The position numbers were made by a program, and so were the translations under genes. The notes below the pieces were generated by a model, which saw nothing but the letters and a program-made list of their open reading frames with translations, had not been told where the DNA came from and made no database searches. This document shows positions 23,624 to 34,949 of a DNA stretch of 64,000 nucleotides, piece by piece (within the stretch, counting starts at the first letter, position 1; each line of letters begins with the position of its first letter). Origin of the DNA: Owenia fusiformis. Lineage: Eukaryota; Annelida; Polychaeta; Sabellida; Oweniidae. The stretch is from positions 15,665,513 to 15,729,512 of the forward strand of contig CAIIXF020000004.1 of assembly GCA_903813345.2 (NCBI GenBank), given 5' to 3'.

Positions 23624-26600
23624 ATGGCAAGACTTTAAAGAAAACCAACCGCCGTAGAACAAAACAAACCCGACAAAGAGGACACACAACCATCTTCTGT
23701 AGAGCCAAACAAAGCAGAGGAAGAAGTCACAATAGACAACAGTCCTCCTGGGTAAGATTCAAAACTTGTAAGATTCAAAAATTGTATGTCTTGGTTATAT
23801 GTAAATACGGATACACACACACACACACATACGGATACACTATGTGTAATTTTTACGCTCATTGATATTTATTTTGTGCATTTTTATGTTCAGTGCCGGT
23901 GATATAGAGTGTGGGGCCAAAAGTGAAAACCGAGAGCAACACTCAGACTGTGCTGAATATACAAGGTGAAGATTTCTGTTATGTTAATCGTGACTTGTCA
24001 CCACAAAATTCATGAATAATATACCAAATAGTAGCACATGTTTTGTTGAGATGTCACTCCCCTCCAAACGTTTTGAAACCCGTACCCCACCATTGGATTG
24101 CCTTAACGCCTCTACAGTTAGAATCCTTATTTGCATAATAAGAAAATACGTTTATATTGAAAAAATTACATCATATCTGTTTTTATGACTTTCATGGAAA
24201 CAATAGGGGGGGGCAAAGTTGTTTAACATTTGTAGGCCTGAAGTTAATGTTTGTTTTCGTCTTTCAGTCCAGCAGCAAACATGAATAAAGTAAAGAGAAA
24301 GAACACAAAGAGGCAGGATCACAAAATCGAAATGAAAAAAGATCCCAAAATAGAAAAAGAGTTGGTAGAATTCTACAAAATGAATCCATCCCTGTGGGAT
24401 ATACGCCTTGAAGATCACCACAACAGGGACAACAAGAAGAAACTTCTTGAAGATATCTCGAAAAGCACCGGTGTTTCGGGTAAAAAACTGATTATTTATT
24501 CAATTTAGAATTGATTGCAATTTCAAACCTGTGTTTTGTGAATATCATGTAGATTTATGCATACTTTGACACATTCACATTATGAATAATAAATGCTGTT
24601 TAAGGTTACTCTGTATGTTCGGAATTTCGATGCAATCGTCCATGAATATTTTCTCCCTGAATTTTCTCGGTTTTTAAACATTTTATCAAAAAATATCTCT
24701 ACAGTCCTTTCTAGGTACATTAGTGCACTCTTTGTGCAAAACTGAAAGATGGAGAAATGTGGGAAAGGTATAATCCATATTTGAAAAATAACATGTGACT
24801 CTATGGAGGTTTGCATCAAAATTCAGAGTAAACATACATAGCAAGCTTGATGTCAATTTGCAGTTGAAAATATAGTTGGCTGGTGGAAGGGCATTAGAGA
24901 CACATACACCCGTTTGTCTCTGAAAAAATCCGGCTCGGAAAGAGACGATCTCCCATACAAACAAAAGTGGGTGCTGCAAAATCTGTCGTTTCTAAGTAAT
25001 AGACCGGTTCATAGGAGGACACATCAAGAGTGTGAGTGATTAATATTTCCACATACTCAGCTGTAACTTAATGGTTAATTTGAAGTGAAATAGGGCTTTG
25101 TGATGTATAAGTGACACTTAAAAAATAAAAATTAAATAAAAATTAAAAACGGGCTTATTTTTTCGGAGTTGGAGTTGTTTGAAATAAATCAACAAAATCT
25201 GATGTAAAATAAATAGGTAGAAAATCGAGTTTATAAAACTAATAAGATGATAATTATAAATACAATGTATTGATAAGATAAAAACGTGAGTTTCAAGTAG
25301 TTTCCATTAGGCCTATGTTCCCAAATATCAAGGCAATATAAATAAAACAATAAATGTATAACAATAAACAATGTTAATGATTTAGAACCATTAAGTAAAT
25401 ATGTTAAAACGACCAAGGTTGCATAAAAGAAAATCAGTCAACTTAAAAATAGCACAATTCCAAACCAGTATTTATTTCTTACCTGATAACATTTTGAATT
25501 ATTCGAATTTTATGTTACTCAGTTAGCAGAGGACAGTCCTGCCATTGACTTGAATGCAGCAGAGAGAGAAGCTGTGAGACAGGGGAAGGATGATGACTTA
25601 AAACGGAAAAGCAAAGGAAAGAAACACAGCGAGGATGAGGATAAAGAGATCACCATGGTTCAAAATACAGCGAAAGAGTCTATTAGTGTCCTTGAGTCGC
25701 TAAAGGAATCCGTCAACAAAGTTGCTGTTAAACGCGAAAAAACGTCTGATGTTGCCACTTTGTATGGACGGTATTTGACACAAGAGATGAGACAGATGTC
25801 CAAGAGACGTTTTAAGTTATTCCGTAGGGAAGTTGAAGCAAGTTTGGCAAAGTACAACTCGTCAACCGACTCTGAAGATGATGCTATCAAACCTCTTGCT
25901 AAGAAAACAAGCAGTTCTACCTCCTCCACCGTGACTCCATCCTCAAGAGGGTAAGTAAAACAATTATGGATTCATAAAATTATTCACTGCCACGAGCAAT
26001 TATGCGCATGCACTTCCTTAAACCTGCTTATTTTTTGGAAAAAACATTGACCGATTGTCAAACACTGTCAAACACTAGGCAAAGGAATAAAGGGGTAAAA
26101 TTGTAAAGTTATTCATTACTTTGTATTTGTAATTGGTACTTGTTGTTTTGTGACAATTTATTTTATTTTCAGTCCTACAAACAGTTTCTACGCATCTGGA
26201 ATGCATCAATCTCATGGTGATGGCTGGCAGCCTCCGCCTAGCAGATGGATCCCAAATCCACCACAAACAGCATCTCCCTGGCACAATCAAGATGACAGAT
26301 ATATGCAGCAGTATTTCCAGCAGCAGAGGAAGCATTTAACTCGACGATCGCTGATTAATGTCTCCTATGGTGAGTTCTACACATTGTGTATTATTCACAT
26401 CCTTTAAATCAAGAAAGATAACAAGGGAATATGTTATATCCCAGACCGATGGGACGAGACTGCCATTGGATTCAGTGACAGTTTCTATCATATCGCATTG
26501 TAGTTTATTATTTTCATGATTTATTACATTATTCATGCAAAATTCATGCAATTATTATTTCTTAACTTATAGGCCAGTCTACTCAGGGCCATGATGACTT

Positions 26601-26880
26601 ATCTAGGGTTTCTTTACGTCCACCACAAGCTATCCCTATAGCCTCTCCTCTGACCCAGGCATTGCTGTCGTCTGGAATGGATATACTACTTCAAGAGAAG
26701 CCTACACAGGAACATGTGAACATACCCGCAATGCCCAGCAACCTAGCTGTCCTGGGTGAAGAAGGGCTCAGTATGGATGTCTCTCTTGTTGGTAGCACCC
26801 GTTCCACATCTGCTCCAGTTCTGCCTTCTGCTTCGGGTGCTTTTTCCTCATCCGCCCAACGTAGTCAGTCAAGTGCTTAG
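23624..26880 (+). CDS. Harbinger MADF-domain DNA-binding protein, six exons
   Basis: In PIF/Harbinger elements a MADF/Myb-like partner helps bring the transposase to the termini and nucleus. Exons by splice sites and phase: 23624-23751, 24268-24479, 24864-25031, 25527-25950, 26173-26369, 26573-26880; all junctions are in frame. The MADF domain is split over exons 2 and 3 (ELVEFYKMNPSLWDIR, then VGWWKGIRDTYTRLSLKKSG and NLSFLSNRPVHRR). Exon 4 is charged, with a BESS-like helix (LYGRYLTQEMRQMSKRRFKL); exons 5-6 are Pro/Gln/Ser-rich. An AATAAA follows at 26972-26977. Oddity: exon 1 begins ATG GCA AGA CTT TAA, a stop at codon 5, although the rest of exon 1 is open and spliced in frame. Translation could instead start at ATG 24281 (about 431 residues). 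Confidence 0.8.
23813..23829. repeat. (AC)n microsatellite
   Basis: A short AC dinucleotide run in the first intron of the MADF gene. Confidence 0.9.
24055..24170 (+). mobile_element. Relic left end of a Tc1/mariner-like element
   Basis: CACTCCCCTCCAAACGTTTTG and the following ~100 bases are a diverged version of the left end at 9638 and 12218 (shared words ACCCCCATTG-like and TTAACGCCTC-like). There is no right end nearby and no preceding TA. It lies in intron 1 of the MADF gene. Confidence 0.5.
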
Positions 26881-27422
26881 AGACCTAAGTGACGACATGT
26901 TCACTGCTCTTGTTTTTATTTTGTAAATTTTGTTGTTTACATCTAAATTTTTTGTTATAAAGATATTTTCTAAATAAAGTTTATTCTCTTATAATTATTT
27001 GTCTTGTTAAAAGCCAGATTAAGTATTTGTAATGTTGGTCATGTTTTCGAAAGGAATATTCAAAAACGTTGTTGCTGATTTGGATGTACATTTTTGCAAC
27101 ACCGAAACACCATTTTCCCCAAGGCATACCTCAATTTTATTAAACGTTTTTCATTATCAACGTCAACACAATTTTAATGTTTATCACCACTTACCAAAAG
27201 TGTTGATATATTATTATAGCCTCCCAATTTTAGTATTGTTGGCTGTGGCCATTTTGTGGTCAGTCATCGGTGTTTGGCCAATTCTTACAGCTTTGTAATA
27301 ACTTGTAATTGGTGTAACTTTGTAATTAGTGTTTAGATTGACTTAAGATAAATTTCTGTCATCAACTCCTCAATAAGTTCAAGCAGATTTTTGGCAATAT
27401 GTTCTGTTGCCGTGCCAATATA

Positions 27423-27882
27423 CAGGGTGACACAAAAAATGCCACCCAATTATTCTGGAATAACTTTGTCAATAACGACGGAATCTTCGTAATTTTTTAT
27501 CAAAGATTGATGTACTTGAATTGCATCAAATACAATTTTCTGAAATTGAGATTTCTTTCTTAGCCATTATTTGTGTCATTTCTGTATTGCTTTCACATAT
27601 TTTATCATTTAAATGTCATATCTACCCATTTTCCTTCATAATTTGTGCTATATTTGAGGAACTGACTCACTTTTTAAGTAAATTTAAAAAAGAAAGATTT
27701 CTAAATTACATTTTCGAACGATTTTGTGTCAGAGCATGCCTCCGCGGAAAATGTGATATCTCTTTATTCTTAGTAATTGATGCAATGCAAGCATATCAAT
27801 CTTTCTTCCATTGAACACTCTATCTACACATAAAAGAAAGTCATTCTGAAATAAGTGGGTGGCATTTGTTGGTGTCACCCTG
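27423..27882. mobile_element. 460-bp mariner-like MITE
   Basis: The ends are CAGGGTGACACAAAAAATGC and an inverted match (GCATTTGTTGGTGTCACCCTG), with TA on both sides. It sits between the two Harbinger genes. The enclosed frame 27521-27814 shows no known domain. Confidence 0.75.
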
Positions 27883-28376
27883 TATTTAATATGGCTCTTC
27901 TGACATTTCTAACATAGTCTACCTTAATTAAGAGGTCGTAGTCAACACAGATTTGAAATTCATACAGTGATCATTGCGAATGTTATTAACACGTACAATT
28001 GGTTACCATGCCAAGCAATTATTGTAATTACCTCAGTTTGAATGAAATATCCCTATGTTTTATGGTTTTGGGTCGTAATATTTGATATTAGAATGGAAGG
28101 GGAGGGGTGTTGGACACTGTTTCTTTTGACGCTTGAATTTCATTTGGGATAGTTGGGGTTTGTTTTTAATGACAATATTCGCTTAAAGATTTTGTTTCTC
28201 TTGTGTTTTCTGATCATGTTTGGTATTTTCCCTTTGATATTATATCAATACATTTCTTATTATTAGACTCGTAAAACAAAAATACGTTTAAACTAGTTTT
28301 TACAATTTATGTTAGGCAAATTACACTTAATTTCAAATTGACACAGTGCTTTAAATTATTTCTCAAAGTCCAACCT

Positions 28377-30088
28377 TTAATTTGGCACGATCCTGTCTTG
28401 CCATGGTACACTTCCTGCTGGAGAGTTCACCCAGTGCTTCAGAGTATTTCTCATTCATTTCTTATTTCCCCTTTTTGTTTGCTGTGTTGTGGCCTCTGAT
28501 ATTGACAGCCCTGACATCTTCCAAGTTGCGATCTCTCCTCCATTCCCCAGGAACCATGTCGCCTCTTCTGTCCTCTTGGTCAATCAGTGCATTTTGCATT
28601 GTAAGGTACCTCATTCTCATCAAGTTGTGGAGAATGCAGCATGTCTTGACTATCAGCCTCGCTGTGGATGGCTTATGGTTCATCGTTGAGAGGAGTACCT
28701 GAAATGTTATTATGCGTTAAATTGAATTAAATTGAAAATACGGATTAATAGTTAAACTGTTATAGGTCGAATGTGGAACTCAGTTGGTTCCAATTTATGC
28801 GCATCTTTCAAATTATTTATCAAACAAAACATACTATTTTCAAGTCTCAATTAGCGGAAGTTCAAATGAAGTCTCATTTACTCGAAGTCGAATAAACGTA
28901 TCTAGATAGTCACAGGAACTTGGAGTTTAACTGTTTGTTTCGCCGACAAATATTATAAATTACAATGTACCTGGAATCGGTTGGCCAAAATTCCAAAGGC
29001 GTTTTCTGAAACCCTCCTAGCCCTCGATACCCGGTAGTTTAGAATTCTTTCCTCTCTAGTGAGGGTTCTATGTCCATAGGGCTTCTGCATGTGATCACTG
29101 AGGCTGAATGCATCATCCCCTACCAAGAAAAAAGGCATATCAACGGTGTCGTTGGGAAATGGCTGTTGGTGTGGAAATGCGATCGAACCATCCTGCACCA
29201 TCTCCAAGAATTCCGATGCATTATAGATCCTGCCATCTCCACTTGAACCATATCCTGAAATTATACAAGAGTAAGAGGATAAAATATTGTCAGTATACAT
29301 TGCAAATATAGCTATAATTGTATTAAATCTATATAATTACAAAATTAATGCAGTAACGTATGTAGAGTTTACTCACCACCCAGATCACACCACACGAACT
29401 TGTAGTCTGAGTCGACAATTCCCAGTAAGATGATGCTGTAGAAACCCTTATAATTATAATATAAGGAACCAGAGCTATTAGGCTTTCTGATAGCTATGTG
29501 TTTGCCATCAATTGCAGCAACGCAATTTGGAAAGTTCCACTTCTCGAGGAAACCATCAGCCAATTGTTTCCATTCTTCAGATGTGGAGGGGGCTGCCATG
29601 ACCTCATCAACATATTCATACATATAGCTTGACAGACTTCTCTTAGCACTACAGAGAGGGTATTCTCAGCAACCCGCCAGGAGTACTGCATGTCAGAGTA
29701 CTTGGCACCAGAAACCAGGTGGCGAATAGTGGCAGCTAGTTTGAGGCCTGGACCTAAAGGCTCTCTGTACCAGCTATTGTTGTTTCCATAGCCGAGGACG
29801 GACCCTCTCAAAGATTTCGTCATACATTTCTGTTGGCATACAGAGGAACTTTTTGAATGTTCTGGGGTCCTCTCTTCTCAGCTCCACAATGAGCTGATCA
29901 TATATGCCGAATTGGCGCCGTCTCTCTGGATTCAACCATTGTCTCCTCCAGATGCCACGTCCTCTGGCTCCCCTTCTCCGCCTAAAACGGCCTCTGATGA
30001 ACTCATGAATGTTAAATTGCTGCGTTAAAACTTCTTGCTGGGACATAGCAGCCACATACTGCAGCCTCAGTCGATCTGTGTCTTCCAT
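28377..30088 (-). pseudogene. PIF/Harbinger (HARBI1-like) DDE transposase, disrupted
   Basis: The family cuts and pastes the element through a DDE nuclease. Exon 1 runs 30088-29377, starting MEDTDRLRLQYVAAM, with a basic stretch (RGRFRRRRGARGRG), the helix-turn-helix-like ATIRHLVSGAKYSDM, the first Asp in AAIDGKHIAI and the second in GIVDSDYKFVWCDLG. It ends at GTGAGT. Exon 2 is 29254-28971 (YGSSGDGRIYN, FFLVGDDAF, Glu in RRVSENAFGIL). Exon 3 is 28698-28377 (KTCCILHNLMR, then NSPAGSVPWQ in a shifted frame). Frameshifts lie near 29800, 29620 and 28470, and a stop follows the last, so the gene is dead although the catalytic residues remain. An alternative upstream start at 30127 is possible. 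Confidence 0.88.
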
Positions 30089-30579
30089 GACAAAAGAATT
30101 ATTTGATTTAATCTTGTATTCTCTCAATTATTCAGCTTAACGTAGATCCAATTCGTAAGTATTCGTTCCACTGCGTACAAGGTTGCAAACTGCCGCAATG
30201 GTTCGTAATGGTTCGTAATGGGATCGTCGTCAGTCGCTTGATATGCAAATTATGGGGATACGACCTTATCTCCAGCAACCTGTAACATCACTTGATGAAG
30301 CAAATGCAAAGGTTAACCGATCGTTAACGCATTGAAACGAATTTCAACGAATGACACACAAAACTTTTATTCGCTGCAATTTTTTGAACATGTTCAAAAT
30401 TTTTCGACGAAAAAGACTAATTTCAACCGAGGTAAACGCTGACAAACGCATCTATACGAACACTGCGACGTACTGTCACGAACTCGTACTAATGAGAACG
30501 AATTTGACTAATTTCCAATTCGCCACTATACGCAAGTTGACATAAAGGGGTTTTCGTTCATATGTGAGGGGGGCTTATA

Positions 30580-31645
30580 CCACTGCCGCACCGCTATCAC
30601 CGTACCATGTGGATTTCAAGCAACGTTCTCTGGACGTTTTCAACGGGCGGGAAACAACTCACCATGGGACCATGCCGGGCATCGCCGCCTGGCCGTATTT
30701 AGCCAAATGGTGGCGAACGGTGAGCCTACACGGCTAGTGTGACTGCGACGTTTCTTAGTAATTCTACATGTAGGGAGAAAAACCTGGAATTCAGAAACAA
30801 AAGAAGCCCACAAAACACGGAAATGAAAAATACTGTCAATAACGAAAATATTTCCAAATCTTTGCAAACATATTTGCAAAGATCCTTTTTTAATTTCACA
30901 ATGTATTTGTTCATCGAGAAAGGCATTGTATTCCGGTACTGATCCCAAGACATCTTATCCCAAGTCAACTCATTCCAAGACAACTCTTCCCCAAGACAAC
31001 TCAAAGAAAATGTTATTTTCCAAAAGGGAGTTCATTAATCCTGACAGACTCACTAGTTTCCCGTGGAGTTCTCTGATAGAAATTATGCTAAAGAGAACTC
31101 AATATCCGACTGCTCATTTTTATTTCACTCCATTTCACTAAGACTATGGCTCTATTTGTCGATTTCATATTTAGCCTTGTCAGCTATCACCGTGAAAACC
31201 TTGATAACTTTAACACCCATGGGCAATATAAAAAAGTGCATCATTATGTGTAAATATATAATTTTAATACGCCTTTATCCCATTCGCCTCGTCCTCATCC
31301 ATTAACAAGGCATGGACATGCAAATTGTCACAATCTGCCATATGTTACAAACACCGATTGCTGACCCCCGAATGCCAACCAAGTTTGAAACTAAAAAAGT
31401 GAAAAAGATTGGTCAGTGTAAACGGGGCTTTCTATTCAAGTGTAATGTCAACAAACCCATTAGGCCTACCACCGAATGGATCACCTGGAGAGGGTGTCAC
31501 TGTGTTGATGTAACAATTAAAAGGGAGCCATCTAAACTGAAATTAAAGCAAACTGAAATAAATCACAATACATTGAAAATTCACGTTGAGAAAAGAAAGA
31601 AATTGTGTCCTGAACAAGTTGATTTGATGTCTCTATTATTTACAG
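30580..31645. other. Remaining kinase intron, no gene seen
   Basis: The first 150 bases are GC-richer. After that the sequence is AT-rich, with several small overlapping frames and no recognisable domain. It ends at the acceptor of the second kinase exon. Confidence 0.4.
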
Positions 31646-31872
31646 GAGTTTTGGCTGCACAATGGTTGAAATGCTGACACGAACGCCTCCATGGAACGAT
31701 AAATCTGGAGTCCTCGTCATACCACATATCGTAAAAGAAAATGCAACTCCAGAATATAAATTGCCCACGGGAACATCTTCTCATGCAAAGAGTATCATTC
31801 AAATGGCATTTGGAAAAACAGTATCAGAACGACCAACGGCAGAGGAATTATTGAAAGAACCCTTTTTTGCAG
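31646..31872 (+). CDS. STE/MAP3K-like protein kinase, C-lobe exon
   Basis: Continuation of the kinase begun at 18790-18964. The first base completes the Trp codon, then SFGCTMVEMLTRTPPW (subdomain IX-X), a stretch matching the C-lobe helices (EYKLPTGTSSHAKSIIQMAF), and subdomain XI with the conserved Arg in SERPTAEELLKEPFF. It ends GCAG before GTAATT at 31873, in phase 1, so at least one more exon must follow. A preceding TTATTTACAG supports the start. Together the two exons cover the kinase domain from the DFG loop to its C-terminal end, without defects. The group (MEKK/MAP3K-like) is clear, the exact orthologue is not. Confidence 0.88.
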
Positions 31873-32399
31873 GTAATTATAATTCTAGAAAGTATTATGA
31901 TATCATGTCACCCTAATTATACATGTCGAGAGCCTTTCATAAACAGTACTTGAGATCGGAATGCGTGCGAATGTGGGACTAATGTATATTTCTACTTTGC
32001 TTAAGCCTTCGTGGTAGTTTGCAACAACAACTTTTCGATTTAGCGCCTGTCAGTGCCATATATTTTCAATCTCTGACTTTGGTTACCATGGAAACAGTAT
32101 TTATATCTCACAATCTTCTCAATTTGACCCCTCTCAAATGTGTCCTTTAGTTCTCAATGTAAAAAATCTTGTTGGATTTTGTAGCTGCTACTTTGTCAAA
32201 AGTTGTATTTATATGTATGTGTTCACACTAAAGCACTAAAAACTTGATATAATGATCCCATAAATTAAATGTATTTTATTGCGTTTGAGTCACGTAGTAC
32301 GAATTAGCAAGAAAATGATTTCTATTTGGTCGTTTAACGTTATGAAAATAGAACGGTAATTGTAAATAGAGTATTACTGAGTGAACAGTGTATGTATTA
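31873..32399. other. Intron or intergenic DNA downstream of kinase exon
   Basis: No coding sequence recognised. The next kinase exon was not found here or further right. Confidence 0.4.
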
Positions 32400-32485
32400 G
32401 TGAATAAGATCACTTGGGCTCTAAGCGGCAAGATAAACGGACGGTACAGAGTATAACAACGTTACGTTGACAAAGATTACCAGCC

Positions 32486-32908
32486 ATGCAGGCGCAAGAA
32501 CTAAAAGATTTCTTGGAATACAAATTCCAACAAATGGAGAGTAAAATGGAACAGGAAATAAACACTCTAAAGAGAAAATTACCGACAAGCTCAAAGGAAA
32601 AGGATATCGTTTGGAAGAGAAACGGGCACAAACAGCAATACACAGTCAACAAAAAAAATCGACGAGAAAATGCAAGATGCACTCGCTGGCATAACAAGCG
32701 GTCAATTGGACCAAGCTGTCGACAGTTTGGAGCAAGTCAAGATGACCGAAAAAACAATGATGGGAGAAACGACACTAACAAAGGAGCTCACCAGTAGCCG
32801 AACAAGAAGAGAGGGCCTTGTTACAACTGCGGGATCGTCGGACATTTTGCAGCCGAGTGCCAGAAACAAGAAGACAACAGACTAAAGACACATCAAAGAC
32901 CAAAAAGA
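32486..32908 (+). pseudogene. DIRS-like Gag with CCHC zinc knuckle, disrupted
   Basis: It starts MQAQELKDFLEYKFQQMESK, a coiled-coil-like N-terminus. The frame slips in an A8 run near 32650 into MQDALAGITSGQLDQAVDSL (frame from 32670) and returns to the first frame before the zinc knuckle CYNCGIVGHFAAEC (C-x2-C-x4-H-x4-C) at 32819-32860. Without the slips, the first frame is cut by TAG at 32795-32797. Such knuckles bind the element RNA in the particle. At least two frameshifts make this copy inactive. Confidence 0.7.
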
Positions 32909-32959
32909 TGAGTATATCTGAAGATTTTGTAACTTTTAAAGATAGTTTAAAAAAAGCAT

Positions 32960-34800
32960 AGTAAATTTTGGCATAAAATTGGAGCAAATGATACTGTTGA
33001 AAATGGTTATGTCAAACCTTTAAAACATGAACCTGATCAAACCTTTTAAGAAATAATAGGTCTGCAATAGAGAATGGTACATTCGTAGAGGAGGCCATAG
33101 AAGACTTGTTAGCTGGTGGGTATGTTACAGAGCATGAAACTCCCCCATACATTGTGAATCCTTTAACTGTTTCAGAGAATGCCAAAGGTAAGAAAAGACT
33201 TGTTTTAGATCTGAGGCATGTCAATGAACATGTGATTTTGAATCATATGAAATACAAAAACATAAATGACATGATACCATATTTACAAAAAGATGGATTA
33301 ATGTCTGTCTTGGATATCAAAAGCGATTATCATCATTTGAACATCAGGGAATCCCAACATAAATATCTGGGCTTCAGTTGGAAGTTTAAAAATGGGGTTA
33401 GGTACTTTACATTCACTGTCCTACCTTTTGGTCTGCGCACGGGAGGTTTGGTGTTCTCAAAAGTTCTTCGAGCATTGGTCAAATTTTGGAGGTAGAACAA
33501 CGTTTGTATCGTTCTCTATTTGGACGACGGCATATTAGTCAGTGATCAAAAAGAGAAAGCAATTTTACAAGCAAATTTTGTCAGGAAAACATTGGCAATG
33601 GCAGGTTTTGTAGAAAATGTTGAAAAGTCAAAATGGTATCCTCAAAATTCAGTTATTTGGCTAGGATTTGAAATAAAATTGGAGACATTTGAAATTTCGA
33701 TGCCAAAAGCAAAGATACAAGATATTGAGAGCATGATGATTGAGATTTTGAACAAGAAGGTGAAGGTGACAGCTAGAAGACTAGCAGCAGTAGTTGGTAA
33801 GATTATATCCATGATAACAGCTATAGGAAATGTTGCCAGATTGATGACAAGATGTTTATCTGTAGATATCAATGAGGATAAAAGTTGGGACTGCTATATT
33901 GAGTTGTCTAAAAATGCAGAGACAGAATTAAAATTTTGGGTTCAAAATTTGAGTCGACTGAATGGCAAGGTTATCTCAGTCTCCAAGAAAAAGGCAATTG
34001 GTATTTTCAGATGCTAGTGACTCAAGCTGTGGGGGTTATTCAGTGAAATGTGAGTCAAATGTTTGTTACAAAACGTTTACAGAATCTGAAATGAAAATGA
34101 GTTCAACGTGGAGAGAACTTAAAGGTGTTCTGATGGTATTAGAATCGTTGCTGCACTTGTTCAGAGGAGAGGTTCTAAAATGATTTACTGATAACAAAAA
34201 TGTAGAAATCATTGGGAACAATGGTAGTCCAAAACCCCATTTGCAAGGTCTAGTTGTTGAACTGTTCAATTTCTGTGCAAATCATAAAGTAGACATTGAA
34301 ATACAGTCTGTGGATTCCGAGGGCACTGAACGAAAAGGCAGATTTCCTGAGCAAGTTGGTAGATTATGATGACTGGGGAATCAAAGAGGTAGTTTTTGAT
34401 AAATTGGATAAGATTTGGGGTCCACACACAGTTGATCGTTTTGCAGATTACAACAACAAGAAAATAGGTAGATATAATTCTATGTTCTGGAACCCAGGCT
34501 GTGAAGCAGTAGACACATTTACACAGAACTGGGGTTCAGACATCAACTGGGTAGTTCCACCAGTAAAGCTGGTAAGAAGTGTAGTAAAACACCTGCAATG
34601 CACAAGAAGTTGATAGTTCCTAAATGGCAATCTGCAAGTTTTTGGCCAAATATACACAATGGTACAACATTTCGTCTTTTCGTCAAACGGGTTCTTGAAT
34701 ACAATGGTTCAATAATTAAGCCAAGATCACAAAGGGAATCAATATTCCAAGAAAGCCGTTTCAGAGGTACATTAATTGCACTGAAAATATGTTGTAAGTG
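32960..34800 (+). pseudogene. DIRS-like reverse transcriptase/RNase H, disrupted
   Basis: The RT would copy element RNA, with RNase H removing the template. The RT begins with the FVEEAIEDLLAGGYV region and continues with RLVLDLRHVNEHV, SVLDIKSDYHHLNI, FTFTVLPFGLRTGG and the catalytic YLDDGILVSD. A TAG at 33493-33495 lies just before YLDD. RNase H shows its acidic residues in FSDASDSSCGGY, STWRELKG and FTDNKNV. The following conserved block is WIPRALNEKADFLS, GPHTVDRFADY and NWGSDINWVVPP (34296-34613). Frame changes occur near 33050, 34000 and 34290, with stops at 33495, 34183 and 34613. The C-terminal scrap LIVPKWQSASFWPN extends to about 34800. Gypsy-type RT is less likely because of the GPHTVDRFA block. 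Confidence 0.8.
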
Positions 34801-34949
34801 AATGACTGAAATATTACAAATAGTATATTTGACAATTTGTAGAAGGTTTGTAGAAAAGGGTAAAGAGTAGTAAGCATGAACAGGGAGAATGCTAGTGATA
34901 GTGCAAAAATAAATTTCAGTGTCACGATAAAGGGAATCGTAAGATAAGA

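Larger units (their letters stand above)
22621..30574. mobile_element. PIF/Harbinger DNA transposon, 7,954 bp
   Basis: The termini are GGCCCCCTCACATATGAA on the left and the reverse complement of GCCCCCCTCACATATGAA on the right (17 of 18 match). Both sides are flanked by TTATA (22616-22620 and 30575-30579), which includes the TTA target preferred by this superfamily. It has the two-gene layout of animal Harbingers: a MADF/Myb-like DNA-binding gene on + (23624-26880) and a DDE transposase on - (30088-28377), convergent with 1.5 kb between them. Later insertions inside it are the MITE 22893-23390 and the mariner-like MITE 27423-27882. Both genes carry damage. Confidence 0.88.
18965..31645 (+). 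other. 12.7 kb transposon-filled intron of the kinase gene
   Basis: Donor GTAAG at 18965 and acceptor TATTATTTACAG ending at 31645. Reading phase is conserved across it (TG|G restores Trp). It holds a dispersed repeat, an inverted-repeat partner of 39166-39465, the 370-bp satellite and the whole PIF/Harbinger element, and no further kinase exon that I could find. Confidence 0.8.
32400..34800 (+). mobile_element. DIRS/Ngaro-like retrotransposon, decayed
   Basis: It contains a Gag-like frame with a zinc knuckle followed by RT and RNase H of the type found in DIRS-order elements, including the motif-rich region WGPHTVDRFADYNN and INWVVPPV that follows RNase H in that group. No tyrosine recombinase, expected downstream, could be found, and no terminal repeats are evident, so the limits are approximate and the copy is probably 3'-truncated. 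Confidence 0.75.

Noticed and set aside
24686-24979. 97-codon minus-strand frame in the MADF gene
   Set aside because: It overlaps antisense the MADF exon at 24864-25031, which has splice sites, matching phase and domain residues.
27521-27814. 97-codon frame between the Harbinger genes
   Set aside because: It lies wholly inside a 460-bp mariner-like MITE and has no domain.
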